Shown here: in pieces, positions 13,117-24,499 of the stretch
Layout: every line of letters begins with the position of its first letter
Numbering within the stretch: the first letter of the stretch is position 1
Assembly (NCBI GenBank): GCA_008638375.1
Contig: CM018051.1
Coordinates: forward strand, 32,124,740-32,188,739
Direction of reading: 5' to 3'
Origin: Nyssa sinensis
Lineage: Eukaryota > Streptophyta > Magnoliopsida > Cornales > Nyssaceae
Length of the DNA: 64,000 nucleotides
Made by a program: the position numbers and the translations under genes
Notes under the pieces: model-generated
What the model was told of the DNA's origin: nothing
The model's database searches: none
The model's input: the letters and a program-made list of their open reading frames with translations, nothing else

Positions 13117-13716
13117 TGAAAAGGCCAAAAAATCATCAAAGGGTAATTCGGTAAATTGCTAGCATAGACTAAGGACAGATTGGGGATAAATCAAAGATGA
13201 GACAGATAATTTGTGAAATCAGTTGATAAGTCATCAGTATGACACAATAGGTCTAAAAAGGAATTTTTGATAATTTATTTAGGACTGGTCTAAGCCTTGG
13301 GGCTACATAGTCATTTACAGGATGCATATAAATATGAAAACCCAAATGATGGAATTTTAGGAAATAGACAGTATATTTGGAATCAGATCACTGAAATTAG
13401 CTAGGGTGTCAAGTTTAGTGTGATTCTAAGACAGTTTTAATTCGAACTAGTGTGTGCGCACAATTGGCCAACTAGCTGCGTGGCCCCTCGAGAAGCATGA
13501 GAAGCTTCTCTAAGAAGCTAATAAACACTTATAGAAGTGAGACACATGTCAAGATTTGGTGGTGAAAGGAGGATTGATAGTGTGTGTGCAAGTGCATGAT
13601 TGAGAGACAGAGGTAAGGTGTGTGGTGTGTTGATGGGACTTGAAAGAGACAAAGAAGAGAGAGAAAAGGCATTCAACCCGTTTTGAAAATTTTGTTCTCA
13701 CTCTCTCTCATATTTT

Positions 13717-13764
<48 letters not shown>

Positions 13765-16233
13765 ATCTTTAAAGGCCACCATGGCCGAATTTGTATCTGT
13801 GAGAGTGGTGTGTGTGAAACACTTTATGTGTCTATGTGAGTGTTTATTTGGGAGAGAGACAAAAATAGTGAGTGTGAGATAGTGTAAAATAGTATGTGTG
13901 TGACTGTGTGTGTTTGTGGGTGTGACACAATAGAGAGTCGAAACAAATAGGAAAAGAGAAGAAGAAAGGAATGGAAACGATGGAAGAGGAATGAGGGGTA
14001 GCTAGACACAAAGAGTGATAGGCATTGAAGCTTACCAAGATTTCTCTCTCCTTGAACTTTCTCTCTCTAGAAAAACAGACAGAGGCAGGAATCTTTGAAA
14101 GTTTTGGGGTTGTATTTCCTATTGACTGAGCACATCTGTGTATGTATATACGTATATATGTGTGTATTGTAGCATGCATATGTGTGTGTTCATGTATGTG
14201 TATAAAGGTACGTGTACATGTGCGTTAAGAGTTTGAAATGAACATGGGATTTGGAGAGACTTTGAGGAGTTTGAGACACGGGGTAGAACTCGTTGGAGTT
14301 TCAAAAAACAAATTAGAAAGAAAGATAGAGAAAATAGTGGTCGGGGATGGGGAAAATGTGAGTTGCAGGCTTGTCGAAGAAGAAGTGGGTTCCAACTGGA
14401 ACCCTTATTTTGCCCCATTGGATCTATAAAACCAGTTCAAAGAAACTTCACAAGAAATCTAGAACATTTTAGGAAGAAGAATGACCGAAAACAGTAGAGA
14501 AAAAGGAAAGAAATCATCATCGCCGAAAATTCAGGTTTCGCCAAAGATCGACTGTTTCTGGCTATTTTGGGCCTCTTGATCAGACTAAAGTTGAATAAAA
14601 ACTTAGTGCAGAATAGGGGAAAGGAAAGAGAAAACAAAATAAAATAAAAAGGGAGAAAAATAGTGTTTCCAATGTACCGGCACCGGAGATGGAGACCGGC
14701 ATTGGTGAGCTGGTCAACGGGTTGGCGGGATGGGTCAAGTCAGACGGGTTGGTCAAATGGATTCAGATCGGTCAATTAGGCTAATGGCCTAAAAGCCTGT
14801 TTAGCTATGTGGTTAGGAGAAAATTGGTTCTTGTGGTTCTGGTTCAATTTTGAACCGGTGCTGGGAGAGAATTGGTTCAACAGTGAACCAGTTTTGGATG
14901 AAAAATTACAAAAATGCCCTCCTTTAAATAAATTGAAATTTAAATGCAATTAAAATGAAAAGGGGTCCTTTTTAAGGTTTTTGGACATTTGAGGACCTGG
15001 GGTGGTCCCACACAAATATGAAAATTTATGAAAACTCATCTGATGATAGTTTAAGAAACTAAAAGGTTAATTAAAATTCAAGAGGGACTATTCCAAAGTT
15101 GTTGGATGCTCGGGATTCAAATATATGATTAGATTGAACAAATTGAGACCCGGTAATGGTCCCATATAAAGTGAAAGACTGACGATTATACCCCTAGAAC
15201 TACATTAAGTAAGTGAAAGCCGAATTAAGATCCGAAAGAGGCGTTTTCAAAGTTTTTGGATGTCTAGGACTCAAATATGATATTAAAATAATGGAATAGG
15301 AACTCGAGGTAGTCCCACATGAAAATGTAAAATTACTAAAATGCCCATAGACATTGAATAAATACTTAGAAACATTGATAAAATATAAAAAAAAGTACCT
15401 TTAAGATTGTTGGACCTTCTGGATTTGATTCAAAGGTCAGTTTTGAGAGATGACATCTCGATAGACGTGCAACTTGTCTGATAAATTATGAAAATGCCCT
15501 TATGGGCTTAAAAGATAGTAAAATGACTTAGAGACAATACGATAAGGTTTCTTTAGGATTTTTGATACCCAAGAACACGTTTTTGATATCTGTTTGGGTA
15601 AATGGGTACCTGAGATATAGGTTAAAGAGTAATTAGCCATAGAAAAGCAAAAGACTTGATACGATACCTTAGTGCTATGGGCCAAGGTGGTTTCGGGAAT
15701 AGAACAGGAAATACGTAAGACAATTGACAAACATTATGAAAGACACAAGTCGTGCTTCTTTGTAGTGGAGTGAGGATTGGGACTAGGACAATGTCCTAAT
15801 GTGTTAATGTGTATATTTGCTATGTTACTCAAATGATATGTTTATCTATATCATTTGATACCTTGTAATTACATTATTAGTATGATATGATTGTTATCTT
15901 GATTGCTATGATATTGGATAATTGCATGATGGTATAGGATAAATGTGATTTTCCTGTTGATGTTTACCATGATTTCTATTTCTGTCATGGATATATATAA
16001 CTATTTTTACTCCAGTATTTATTCGTTAAATCATATATCCTTTCTTATAGTTATTAGTATTATTGTGGATATAAATGATGCTGATATGCATATTATTAAC
16101 TACACTTGAGCGGTGTGAGACTTGATATGATATTGATGTTAATGAACACCATTTGTGGTCTGGATTGAGATATTGTAATTGTGAAAAAGAACACATATGA
16201 GAAAAAGATTTGGGATGAGAATTAGTCACGTCT
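13117..16233 (+). repeat. 3' LTR of element C, truncated by Tekay-like insertion
   Basis: It begins TGAAAAGGCC and follows the 5' LTR to CACGTCT at 16233, where the Tekay-like element starts. The corresponding uninterrupted sequence in the 5' LTR is CACGTTTTTTATGTGC at about 10728. About 1.2 kb of the LTR (the equivalent of 10733-11940) is missing from the window. A (CT)n tract occupies 13721-13757. Confidence 0.8.
13721..13757. repeat. (CT)n microsatellite
   Basis: About 18 uninterrupted CT units in the CT-rich leader-like part of the C LTR. The same place in the 5' LTR (about 5070-5105) is only imperfectly CT-rich, so it has expanded in one copy. Confidence 0.9.
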
Positions 16234-16550
16234 TGTAACACCCCAATTACTTAACTGTCATGTTTTGTGTATTAAAAATCGTTTTGGGAATGAAATGTCA
16301 GGTTTAGCTAATTTAATGCCTATTTTTAATAGTAATAAAACTCGAATTAGCTAATTATGGGAAACTCGAGAAAATAAAAACTGACATTGGACCGTAGTCA
16401 ATGGAAGATATTCTGAGTAGGAAGTGACAGAAAGAAACTGCACTGAAAAAGGAGTTACAGATTGGGAGTTAAGGCCAAAACAGTGAAACTAGAATTCAGC
16501 GACAACCAAACAGAGCCTTAACCAGAAAATAAGAGAAAATGGTCACTTGG

Positions 16551-16630
16551 GAGGCCAAGGGGAATTGAACCCTTGACCTACCAAGGTAAGCAACTTTGTC
16601 TCAAAAAGTTACCAACTAGGCTGTTGGTTA
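16551..16630 (-). other. tRNA-like module inside A LTR
   Basis: On the minus strand, AGCCTAGTTGG resembles the Pol III box A (TRGCNNAGYNGG) and GGGTTCAATTCC resembles box B, followed by CCTTGGCC, which can pair with the preceding GGTCAAGG as a T-arm. Other A LTRs have it at 34153-34232 and 60338-60411, and on the plus strand at 30603-30683 in a minus-strand LTR, so the orientation is fixed (antisense to the LTR). It is too irregular to be a working tRNA gene. Confidence 0.55.
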
Positions 16631-17885
16631 CTTTGTGCATAAATACAGCAATATATGTATATAACCTATAATCTGCTCAAGCCACCACCCAAATTAGCCA
16701 ATGGCCTTGCATGCATTCCCTTCATCATAGCCCTCCATCACCTCTATCAGGTCAGCAGTCACTAACCCCACTAAGGGCAGAGATACACTCATATGTGTAT
16801 AGCCCTATATGTACATATATATATACATAACTTGCATCAGATTCTCTCTTTAGAGAATTCTGAAATTCTAAAAACTGAGTGCATACGTGAGGGATAGAGA
16901 GAGAGTGAGGGTGAAGTGTGGAGAGAGAGAGAGAAGGGAGATTGTGCATGCAAGTGAGAGAGGGAATTGGCAATTGAAGTAAAGGCTTGAAAATTTCATG
17001 CATGACCTGAGGAACTTGAGGAAGCACTGTGAGAAATCCTGAGTCAAGCCATTGGAGAAGAGAGTCTCTGTTGAAGGTAAACTCCAAACTTACCTCATTC
17101 TTTCATTTTTAAATTTTGAATTATTTTGATGAGTTGCTACGGGTATGGACTGCATGCATGGTTATTTTTAACCCTAAGAATTAGTTTGGAGCGTACTGTG
17201 TGTGTTGGAGGTGTTAGAATGGTCAGGAACTATGGAAACCGAAACCGACCTCCATTAATGGACCTTGGAATACCAGGTCTGAATCGACCATAGCAGAATG
17301 GAACCTTGAGTGTCAAGACCTGAAATAGACCCCAAGAGGATCTCAACCATCTACCTACGCGACCCCGAGACTCACTGTAGCCCCACGAATTTGAAATCAA
17401 AGCTACGAGTCAAAAATGCAATCTACCAAAACATGCAACCAAACCGAAATATAAAAATAGGGTTTTGATCCTTATGATTTGTAGGTCACGTAGCTTCAAA
17501 CCACACACAAAATGGTTGAGAAATAAGGATGCTAGATCGAGTTGCAGGTCACGGTTATCCTCTTGAAAACAGAACTTGTTAGGTTGATTCGATGCTCAAA
17601 ACCGATGCCAAAGTGTTGGTGTGACCCTCAGGAGTCGATACCACCCGAAAACAGCAAGAAACCGTACCCTAAAACTCACGAAATAGAAGCTAAAAATCTG
17701 CAGAAATTAGGGCAACACCGAGTCAGTTTGTGGAGAAGACGGAGTTGACTCGGCCGAGTCGACCGAGTCGATCGAGTCGAGATGGGTTGGGCCGAGCCAA
17801 CTCGGACATGTGTCAAACAACCGGACTGCCACCACATTAATGAAACTGCGTCGTTTTGGGTAAACTAGTTTTAAATTATTTTAGG

Positions 17886-17908
17886 GCTGACGTCATCGTG
17901 ACGTCAGC
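17886..17908. promoter_or_regulatory. Twin TGACGTCA palindrome in A LTR
   Basis: GCTGACGTCA, TCG, TGACGTCAGC: a perfect 10-bp inverted repeat with a 3-base loop. It holds two bZIP-type TGACGTCA cores and is preserved exactly in the 3' LTR at 35490-35512. Confidence 0.6.
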
Positions 17909-18129
17909 AATGTAACAGAACCGGTCAGGACCGGACTGAACCGGACCGGTTCAGTTGTAAAGAGACTGAACCCTTTGGTTCAGTTTTGAACTGTTAAAAA
18001 TTTGCAAACTGACCCCCACTGTTTAACAGAATTACACTAAGGCCCAGATTTTGAAAATCTTATGGAATTATACCCCTGAAAAATTAATTAAAATAATAAA
18101 ATAATTATTTTATTATTTTATTAAAAGGG

Positions 18130-18720
18130 AATAATTACCATAATGCCCCTGGACCTTAAACAAGTCAAATCAAGTCCGAATTTAATGATTGAATAGTGTA
18201 ATCTTACTATTTCGGGCATTCCGGACTCAATGGTGGAGTCCGATTTATGAAACTAAGTCCCGAAAAATACAGACATGTAAAGGGTAAATGACTGTACTGC
18301 CCCTAATGACACATAGAGCCAAATTACACTGAAAGATAGTCCATTTTAACTGTGTTGGACATTCCGGACTCAATGGTGAGGTCCGTGACTACAAATAAAG
18401 TACCGAAAAAATACAACATATGAAATTACCATAATACCCCTGACACTGTACAAGGCCTAAATGAAGTCCGATTAAAACGGAATTAATACTAGTTATAGAC
18501 CTGACGCTTGTGAGACTGTATACATGATTAGATGACGAATCCGAGACAGAAATTATGTGACGGCAAAAATGACCAAAATACCCCTGATATACCCGAACCC
18601 AGATTTAAAAGCCTGAGAGAGTCTAAATTGACTTTCTTCGATCTTCCGAACTCAATGGTTAGGTCCATAATATGAAAATCAGAACCGATAAATGTGTGAA
18701 GGCACTGAAACCCTAAGCCA
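18130..18720 (+). repeat. Array of about 141-bp hairpin modules
   Basis: Modules each carry AAATGACC..ATACCCCTG, a match to GTCCGA, then CATTCCGGACTCAATGG followed by GTCCG and TCCCGAAAAATA. The hairpin core starts at 18222, 18365 and 18647, spacings of 143 and 282 bases. The 18222-18242 copy is a perfect inverted repeat (CGGACTC, 7-base loop, GAGTCCG). The copy expected near 18508 is degenerate. Confidence 0.75.
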
Positions 18721-19679
18721 AATGCTTAAGAGGTAAAACCTATGAACTAGCCACTATAAGATAGTTCCATGAAACCCATCATAGGGTAGACTTACTCAGT
18801 CTAAGGTCATGAGTTGATAAATCTTTATAAATTGTTTTAGGCTTAAGGAGAAAAAGAGGAAGGCTCCGTTCATAGCTTCAAACTCAAATATTGAAGGTGA
18901 GTAACTTCTGACACTGTTAAGTTACTGCTCCTCGATCTGTTAAAATTGTTTCGAATACTATATGTTTTAAATGCAATTGTTTTAAATGCATGCTTTTATC
19001 ATCGTTGACATGGTTTTAGTTTCTCAAATGATTAACTATACTCTGATTGACATGCTAGCACTCTGAACCGTTTATCTGTTTTGATCTATTGAACTTGACT
19101 TGGATTTATTGAACTATTAATTCCAAACTGATTTACTTAACCATGTGATTTAAGCAAAGATTGAATTCGAAACTCTTGCCTGAATATCTGTGTTACTCAC
19201 TGGGCTTTTAAAGCTCATTCCATTATTTTAATAATTTCAGGGGAACCCTCAGATGGACAGGTTTAGCAGGTCCAGAACTTAGGGGGAAAATGTTGGAGAC
19301 CCCCAGATAAAATGATAACACATTTTTGTGAATCTATACCATTTTTGTACTTTTTGTGTAACTGAACAGACTATGACCTTTTGTGGTGAAACATATTTTG
19401 TAATCTTGACTAAGATAGGACTGACTATGATGTATCCTGAATGCTCTGCCAAGTATATATGTATGCATTCTCTTGTGAAAATTCCGCTGCTTAAATTATA
19501 TATGTCGAATGCATTATGCTTGGGATTAGATCGGAATGGCCTGTGGTTAGGATTACCGTCAGAGTTTTGCTTTCAAAAAAAAAAAAAAAAAAACTGATAA
19601 AACCCGATGGGTGCCTAACTGGCCTTTGCCACGTGCCCCAAATCCGCACAGGGTGGGTCTGGGGGATGTGACAAAAGAG

Positions 19680-19691
19680 TGGTATCAGAGC
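19680..19691 (+). other. Primer-binding site (initiator tRNA-Met type)
   Basis: TGGTATCAGAGC, six bases after the LTR end, is complementary to the 3' end of plant initiator tRNA-Met and would prime minus-strand DNA synthesis. Confidence 0.92.
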
Positions 19692-19861
19692 TACAGGTTT
19701 GAAAGTCAGTATAGACCAGAACCTTAGGGTTAGTTTAACACTGAATCCTTAGAAAGCAAATACTTAAGTCATAGAAATTCTGAATCGATGAACAACCTGA
19801 ATGACATTCTTACTATGTCACATTGAATGAGGATACTTAGAATACTTTTATCTTGCTTCAG

Positions 19862-21694
19862 ATGCCGCCTCGAACTAGGAATAGCAATAGGGGACCGCAG
19901 GCCCCAACGGAGAGCGTAGCCCTACGGGAAATGCGGGCCACATTAGCTCAATTCGGCCAGGCCATTGAGGGACTATCAAGAACCTTACAGCAATACCAGG
20001 CCGGACCAGCAAATAACCCGGTAGAGCCTCCGGTAGTTCCGCCTCCGCCTGCCCCAGCGCAACCGTTGGAAACCGGCATTCGTAATGACTTGTTAGATCG
20101 CTTCCATAAGCTCAAACCCCCGACTTTCGATGCTGTTACCGACCCCGAGAAAGCTGAGCTGTGGGTCATGTCAATGGAAAAGACCTTTAAGCTCTTGATT
20201 TGTTCGGAAGTCGAGAAAGTGATGTTAGCCACTTACATGTTACAGGGAGAAGCTTACAAGTGGTGGCTTGAGATGCAAGTACAGAACCCCACCATTACCT
20301 GGGCCGATTTTATTGAAAAGTTTTATGGCATGTTCTTTCCCCCTACAATCCGGGAGAGAAAAATTCAGGAGTTCGCCACCCTAAAACAAGGGGACATGAT
20401 CGTAATTCAATATGCAGCCAAGTTCTCTGCATTGTCCAGATTTGCTTCCTTTTTGGTGAGGGAAGAGCATAATAGGGCAAGGAAATTCCTCGCAGGTCTT
20501 CGGATCGGGATACGGACTAAAGTCTCGGCCTTTGAACTACACACCTATTCCGATGTTCTTAACAAAGCCCTAGTTATTGAAAAGGACATGGAAGAGTTCA
20601 ACCAACTGAAGGACCATGAAAGAAAGAAAAAGGGCAAAAACTTTAAGAAGCAGCAGCCGAGCAAGAAGCAAAGGACTGAGGGCCCAAGTAAGAGCAACAA
20701 GGGTCAGAAGAAAACTGAGGAAGTGTCCAGATGCCCTCACTGCCAGAACCTACACCCTGGAGAATGTCGCCGACTGACTGGTGCATGCTACCGATGTGGA
20801 AATAAGGGGCACCAAGTCAAAGATTGCCCGCAACATCCACCAATCCCGAGAACCCCTGCCTTGACTACCGGCATCGCAGAACGGAAGCCTATTCCAGCAC
20901 CTCTTGCCAAGACAAAGGACAAAGGCAAGGAGCCACAAGGCCGCCCGGGAAGAGTCTTTGCACTGCTACCAGGAGACACCTCTGCTGCAAATGCTGTAGT
21001 AGCAGGTATACTCCCGATTTCTAGAATTTCTGCATATGTGTTGATTGACCCTAGATCCACGCATTCTTTTGTGTCTCCATCTTTTGTTGATAAACTACAT
21101 AAGACACCTGAACCTATGGATGAACTGTTATCGGTACAAATTCTTTCTGGGATGTCAATGATTGGGTCCACGATCCTTAGGGACTGTAGAGTAATGATTG
21201 GAGACCAGGAGTCGTTAGTCAATCTAATACCCTTAGCAATAAAGGGATTTGATGTGATATTGGGCATGGATTGGTTGTCACACAATCATGCCACCATCGA
21301 TTGTTTTGAGAAAAGTGTATTGTTTCAGCCCCCAGGACAGCCCGAGTTTATGTTTAGGGGAAAGGGCATTACCCCACCGCCCTACTTAATCTCTGCCATT
21401 CAGGCAGGGAAGTTATTGAAGAAAAGGTGTCGTGGTTATTTATGTAGTGTCTTGGATACCCAAGCCCAGAATCCCCCACTGCCTAAAGTGCCAGTTGTGT
21501 GTGAATTTCCCAACGTGTTTCCAGATGAACTACCGCAAGGAACAGTTGATCGATAGATCGAGTTTTCCATTGATCTTATCCCTGGAACTCAACCTATATC
21601 CAAAACTCCATACCGAATGGCCCCATCAGAGTTAAGGGAGTTGAAAGCCCAATTGGAGGAATTGTTGGAGAAAGGGTTTATCCGACCCAGTGTA
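19862..21694 (+). pseudogene. gag: gag-protease and start of pol, Tekay-like element
   Basis: Gag builds the particle and binds RNA; the aspartic protease matures the polyprotein. I chose the ATG at 19862 (MPPRTRNSN) as start. A retrotransposon gag domain covers roughly residues 70-250 (KWWLEMQ, FYGMFFPP), followed by a Lys-rich linker and a CX2CX4HX4C zinc knuckle at residues 309-322, with a partial knuckle just before it. The protease has LIDPRSTHSF at about 394-403; the catalytic triad reads D-P-R (AGA at 21053), where the family has D-S-G or D-P-G, so activity is doubtful. ILGMDWL downstream is typical. A TAG at 21554 ends the frame; beyond it the same frame continues into the conserved pre-RT region up to 21694, where the 9.4-kb insertion splits the codon series cleanly. 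Confidence 0.93.
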
Positions 21695-22889
21695 TGTCAC
21701 ATCCCGAACCCCACCCTACGCGGATGTCGAGGACGTGATGCCAGTCAGTCGCCACGCGACCAACCGAAGGCAATTTCTGAACTTTTCAGTGAATTGCACT
21801 CCGACTGTAGGGTCAGATGCAGCGGAATTTAAAAACTTTTTGTCAAGGGAATGCAACTCATGTATCCACCGTAGGATATGTATCACACAGAGCAAGTCTA
21901 AAATCCAACAGCTAACAATTCTAACCTCAGAGCATATCTATAATCCGACATATAACAACAGAGCAGAACTATAATCTCTAGAGTACCGTTTAAATCCATG
22001 AGCCATGTCTATATCTAGTACATACCAGTCGAGTCAGTCGTATTACATCACTCACCTGATTAAACAGATTCAATCCTCAATAATCCAGTCTCCACTGATC
22101 AGTGCCATCAGATCCAACAGATATCATTCCTGAAAAATGTTAGGGAATGGAGTGAGCTTCGAAAAGCCCAATGAGTAACACAGGTTCCCTGTCAAGGGTT
22201 TCAAACCATTTCTTGTTTACAAAGCACAAGGGTAGTTTAGTTGTTTCTGAAATAGCAGTTTTATAAATCTACTTTAAATGCAGTTTCAGTAGAATAAAAC
22301 AGGACTGAACTAAACGGAACAACAAATCAGAATAGACGGAACAGTGCATGATGCCAATATCAATGAGAGTATAGGCAATTAATTCAAATATCAGAACAGA
22401 TCAGTACTGGGCGGAACATAACAGGGCATAACAATAGTATATCAGTTAGGCGCGTAATCAAGCCTACTTATGCCAGACCGCTCATAATCAGAATGGTACC
22501 CAGAGTCAGACACATCATAGCAGAACAAAATCAGATAGACCATAAAATGGAACAAGACAGACCGAACAAAATAATAGTAGGACGGGACAAAATCATGCCG
22601 CGTACAATACAGTATAAAAGTTTGCATTTAAAACATGCATTCAGACAGTTTAACTTTTAAAATCGTACAGTGCATCAAAATATAGTATCTATGCAGTAAC
22701 TTATATACCAAGTCAAGAATTCGGACAGATCATAACGGAACTGGACCATATATCAATCAAGACAGACAGATTATTGACGGACGGTACATAACGGGATCAG
22801 ACGGAACAAAACACCAGTTCAAGTCACAGGCATAATCAAGGGCAGAGGCATAACAGGACGGATCATAACGGAACAAAGCAGAGTAATAC

Positions 22890-23927
22890 ATCAATCAGAA
22901 CAAGACATATCGAAACTGAACATGGCGGATCAAACGGTACAATATCAATTAGGTCAAGTCATATCGGAACTGAACATGACGGAACAAAACGAAACAATAT
23001 CAATCAGGACAAGTCATATCGGAACTGAACATGACGGAACAAAACGAAACAATATCAATCAGGACAAGTCATATCGGAACTGAACATGACGGAACAAAAT
23101 GAAACGATATCAATCAGGACAAGTCATATCGGAACTGAACATGGCGGAACAAAACGGAACGATATCAATCAGGACAAGTCATATCGGAACTGAACATGAT
23201 GGAACAAAATGAAACAATATCAATCAGGACAAGTCATATCGGAACTGAATATGACGGAAACAAAACGAAACAATGTCAATCAGGACAAGTCATATCGGAA
23301 CTGAACATGACGGAACAAAATGAAACAATATCAATCAGGACAAGTCATATCGGAATTGAATATGACGGAAACAAATGAAACAATATCAAACAAACGAAAC
23401 AATGTCAATCAGGACAAGTCATATCGGAACTGAACATGACGGAACAAAATGAAACAATATCAATCAGGACAAGTCATATCGGAACTGAACATGACGGAAC
23501 AAAATGAAACGATATCAATCAGGACAAGTCATATCGGAACTGAACATGACGGAACAAAACGAAACGATATCAATCAGGACAAGTCATATCGGAACTGAAC
23601 ATGATGGAACAAAATGAAACAATATCAATCAGGACAAGTCATATCGGAACTAAATATGACGGAAACAAACGAAACTATACATCAATCAGATCAAGACATA
23701 TCGAAACTGAACATGTCGGAACAAAACGGAACAATACATCTATCAGAACAAGACATATCGGAACTGAACAGGACGGAACAAACGAAACAATACATCAATC
23801 AGATCAAGACATATCGAAACTGAACATGTCGGAACAAAACGGAACAATACATCTATCAGAACAAGACATATCGGAACTGAACAGGACGGAACAAACTGGT
23901 ACAATATCAATCAGGACAAGGCATATG
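22890..23927. repeat. 55-bp tandem repeat array inside LTR
   Basis: About 18 copies of a unit containing TCATATCGGAACTGAACATG and GGAACAAAACGAAACAAT. Successive copies start at 22959, 23014, 23069, 23124, 23179 and 23234, a strict 55-base period, with indel variants towards the right end. Flanking DNA (22300-22890, 23940-24240) is built from related GACGGAACA and CAGTACAG words. In the related LTR the equivalent interval (18895-19200) is only about 300 bases, so this is a local expansion. Repetitive peptides in its frames are by-products. Confidence 0.92.
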
Positions 23928-24499
23928 CTACTTTAAATATATGTTTTTCTTTTAAACAGTATAACGTTCAAAACAGTACAGTGCTTCAAAATACAGTATC
24001 TAGACAGAACTTATACACCAATTCAGGAGTCAGGTTTACTCGCAAGACGCAACAGTACAGAATAAAACCAGGACAGACCATACAACAGAACAAGACAGAC
24101 CCGAACTGAACAGGAGAGCAGGACAGTACAAAATCATGTTACGTGTAATGCAGTATAAAAAGTATGCATTCAGACAGTACAGTATACAAAACAGTACAGT
24201 AAATCAAAATACAGTAACTAGACGGTGTACTTATACACCAAGTCAGAAGTTCCAAGTTACTCACAAACTGTTACGGTTATCTCCTTGCGCAAACAATCCG
24301 ATAACCTCCAGATACGTCAGGCATCTCCATGTATATCCTGAACAACAATCAGCAATCATATACAGATCAGAACTCATCCATTCAGGTCTCATTTGTCATC
24401 TTAGGTATCTATCGGTTTACCTAAGATAGCCTAGTAGCCTATCGCCCTTTCATCGGGTTTTATCCGGGGCCATTTTATTCTTAAATTAGGCTTAGCAGA

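Larger units (their letters stand above)
4444..16233 (+). mobile_element. Element C: non-autonomous LTR retrotransposon, 3' end missing
   Basis: Two long near-identical direct repeats (4444-11940 without its insert, and 13117-16233) flank a short interior with a primer site and a polypurine tract, which is the layout of an LTR retrotransposon. The interior is only about 1.18 kb and holds no gag or pol, so the element must have moved with enzymes from another element, as LARD-type elements do. It is inserted in the copia gag; the bases before it are GATCA, but the matching duplication lies beyond the missing 3' end. The 3' LTR is cut by the Tekay-like element at 16234. The two LTRs differ visibly at many positions, so this insertion is older than the Tekay-like one. 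Confidence 0.8.
16234..19673 (+). repeat. 5' LTR of the Tekay-like element (A type, 3440 bp)
   Basis: It runs from TGTAACACCCC to GGGGGATGTGACA, six bases before the primer site. In order it holds an antisense tRNA-like module (16551-16630), a TATA-rich stretch (16810-16830) that could carry the promoter, GA-rich leader, a CCGAGTCGA repeat (17750-17780), the twin TGACGTCA palindrome, the hairpin-module array and an A-tract (19577-19593). The TATA assignment is inference. Confidence 0.92.

Noticed and set aside
20788..21285. 165-codon minus-strand frame over gag
   Set aside because: Antisense shadow of gag-protease, which has clear domains in the sense frame.
22890..23927. Regularly spaced repeats resembling a CRISPR array
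   Set aside because: The whole 55-bp unit repeats without unique spacers, and the setting is a plant LTR; it is a tandem repeat.
23196..23936. Open frames encoding repetitive peptides
   Set aside because: They exist only because the 55-bp unit lacks stops in some frames; other unit variants interrupt them.
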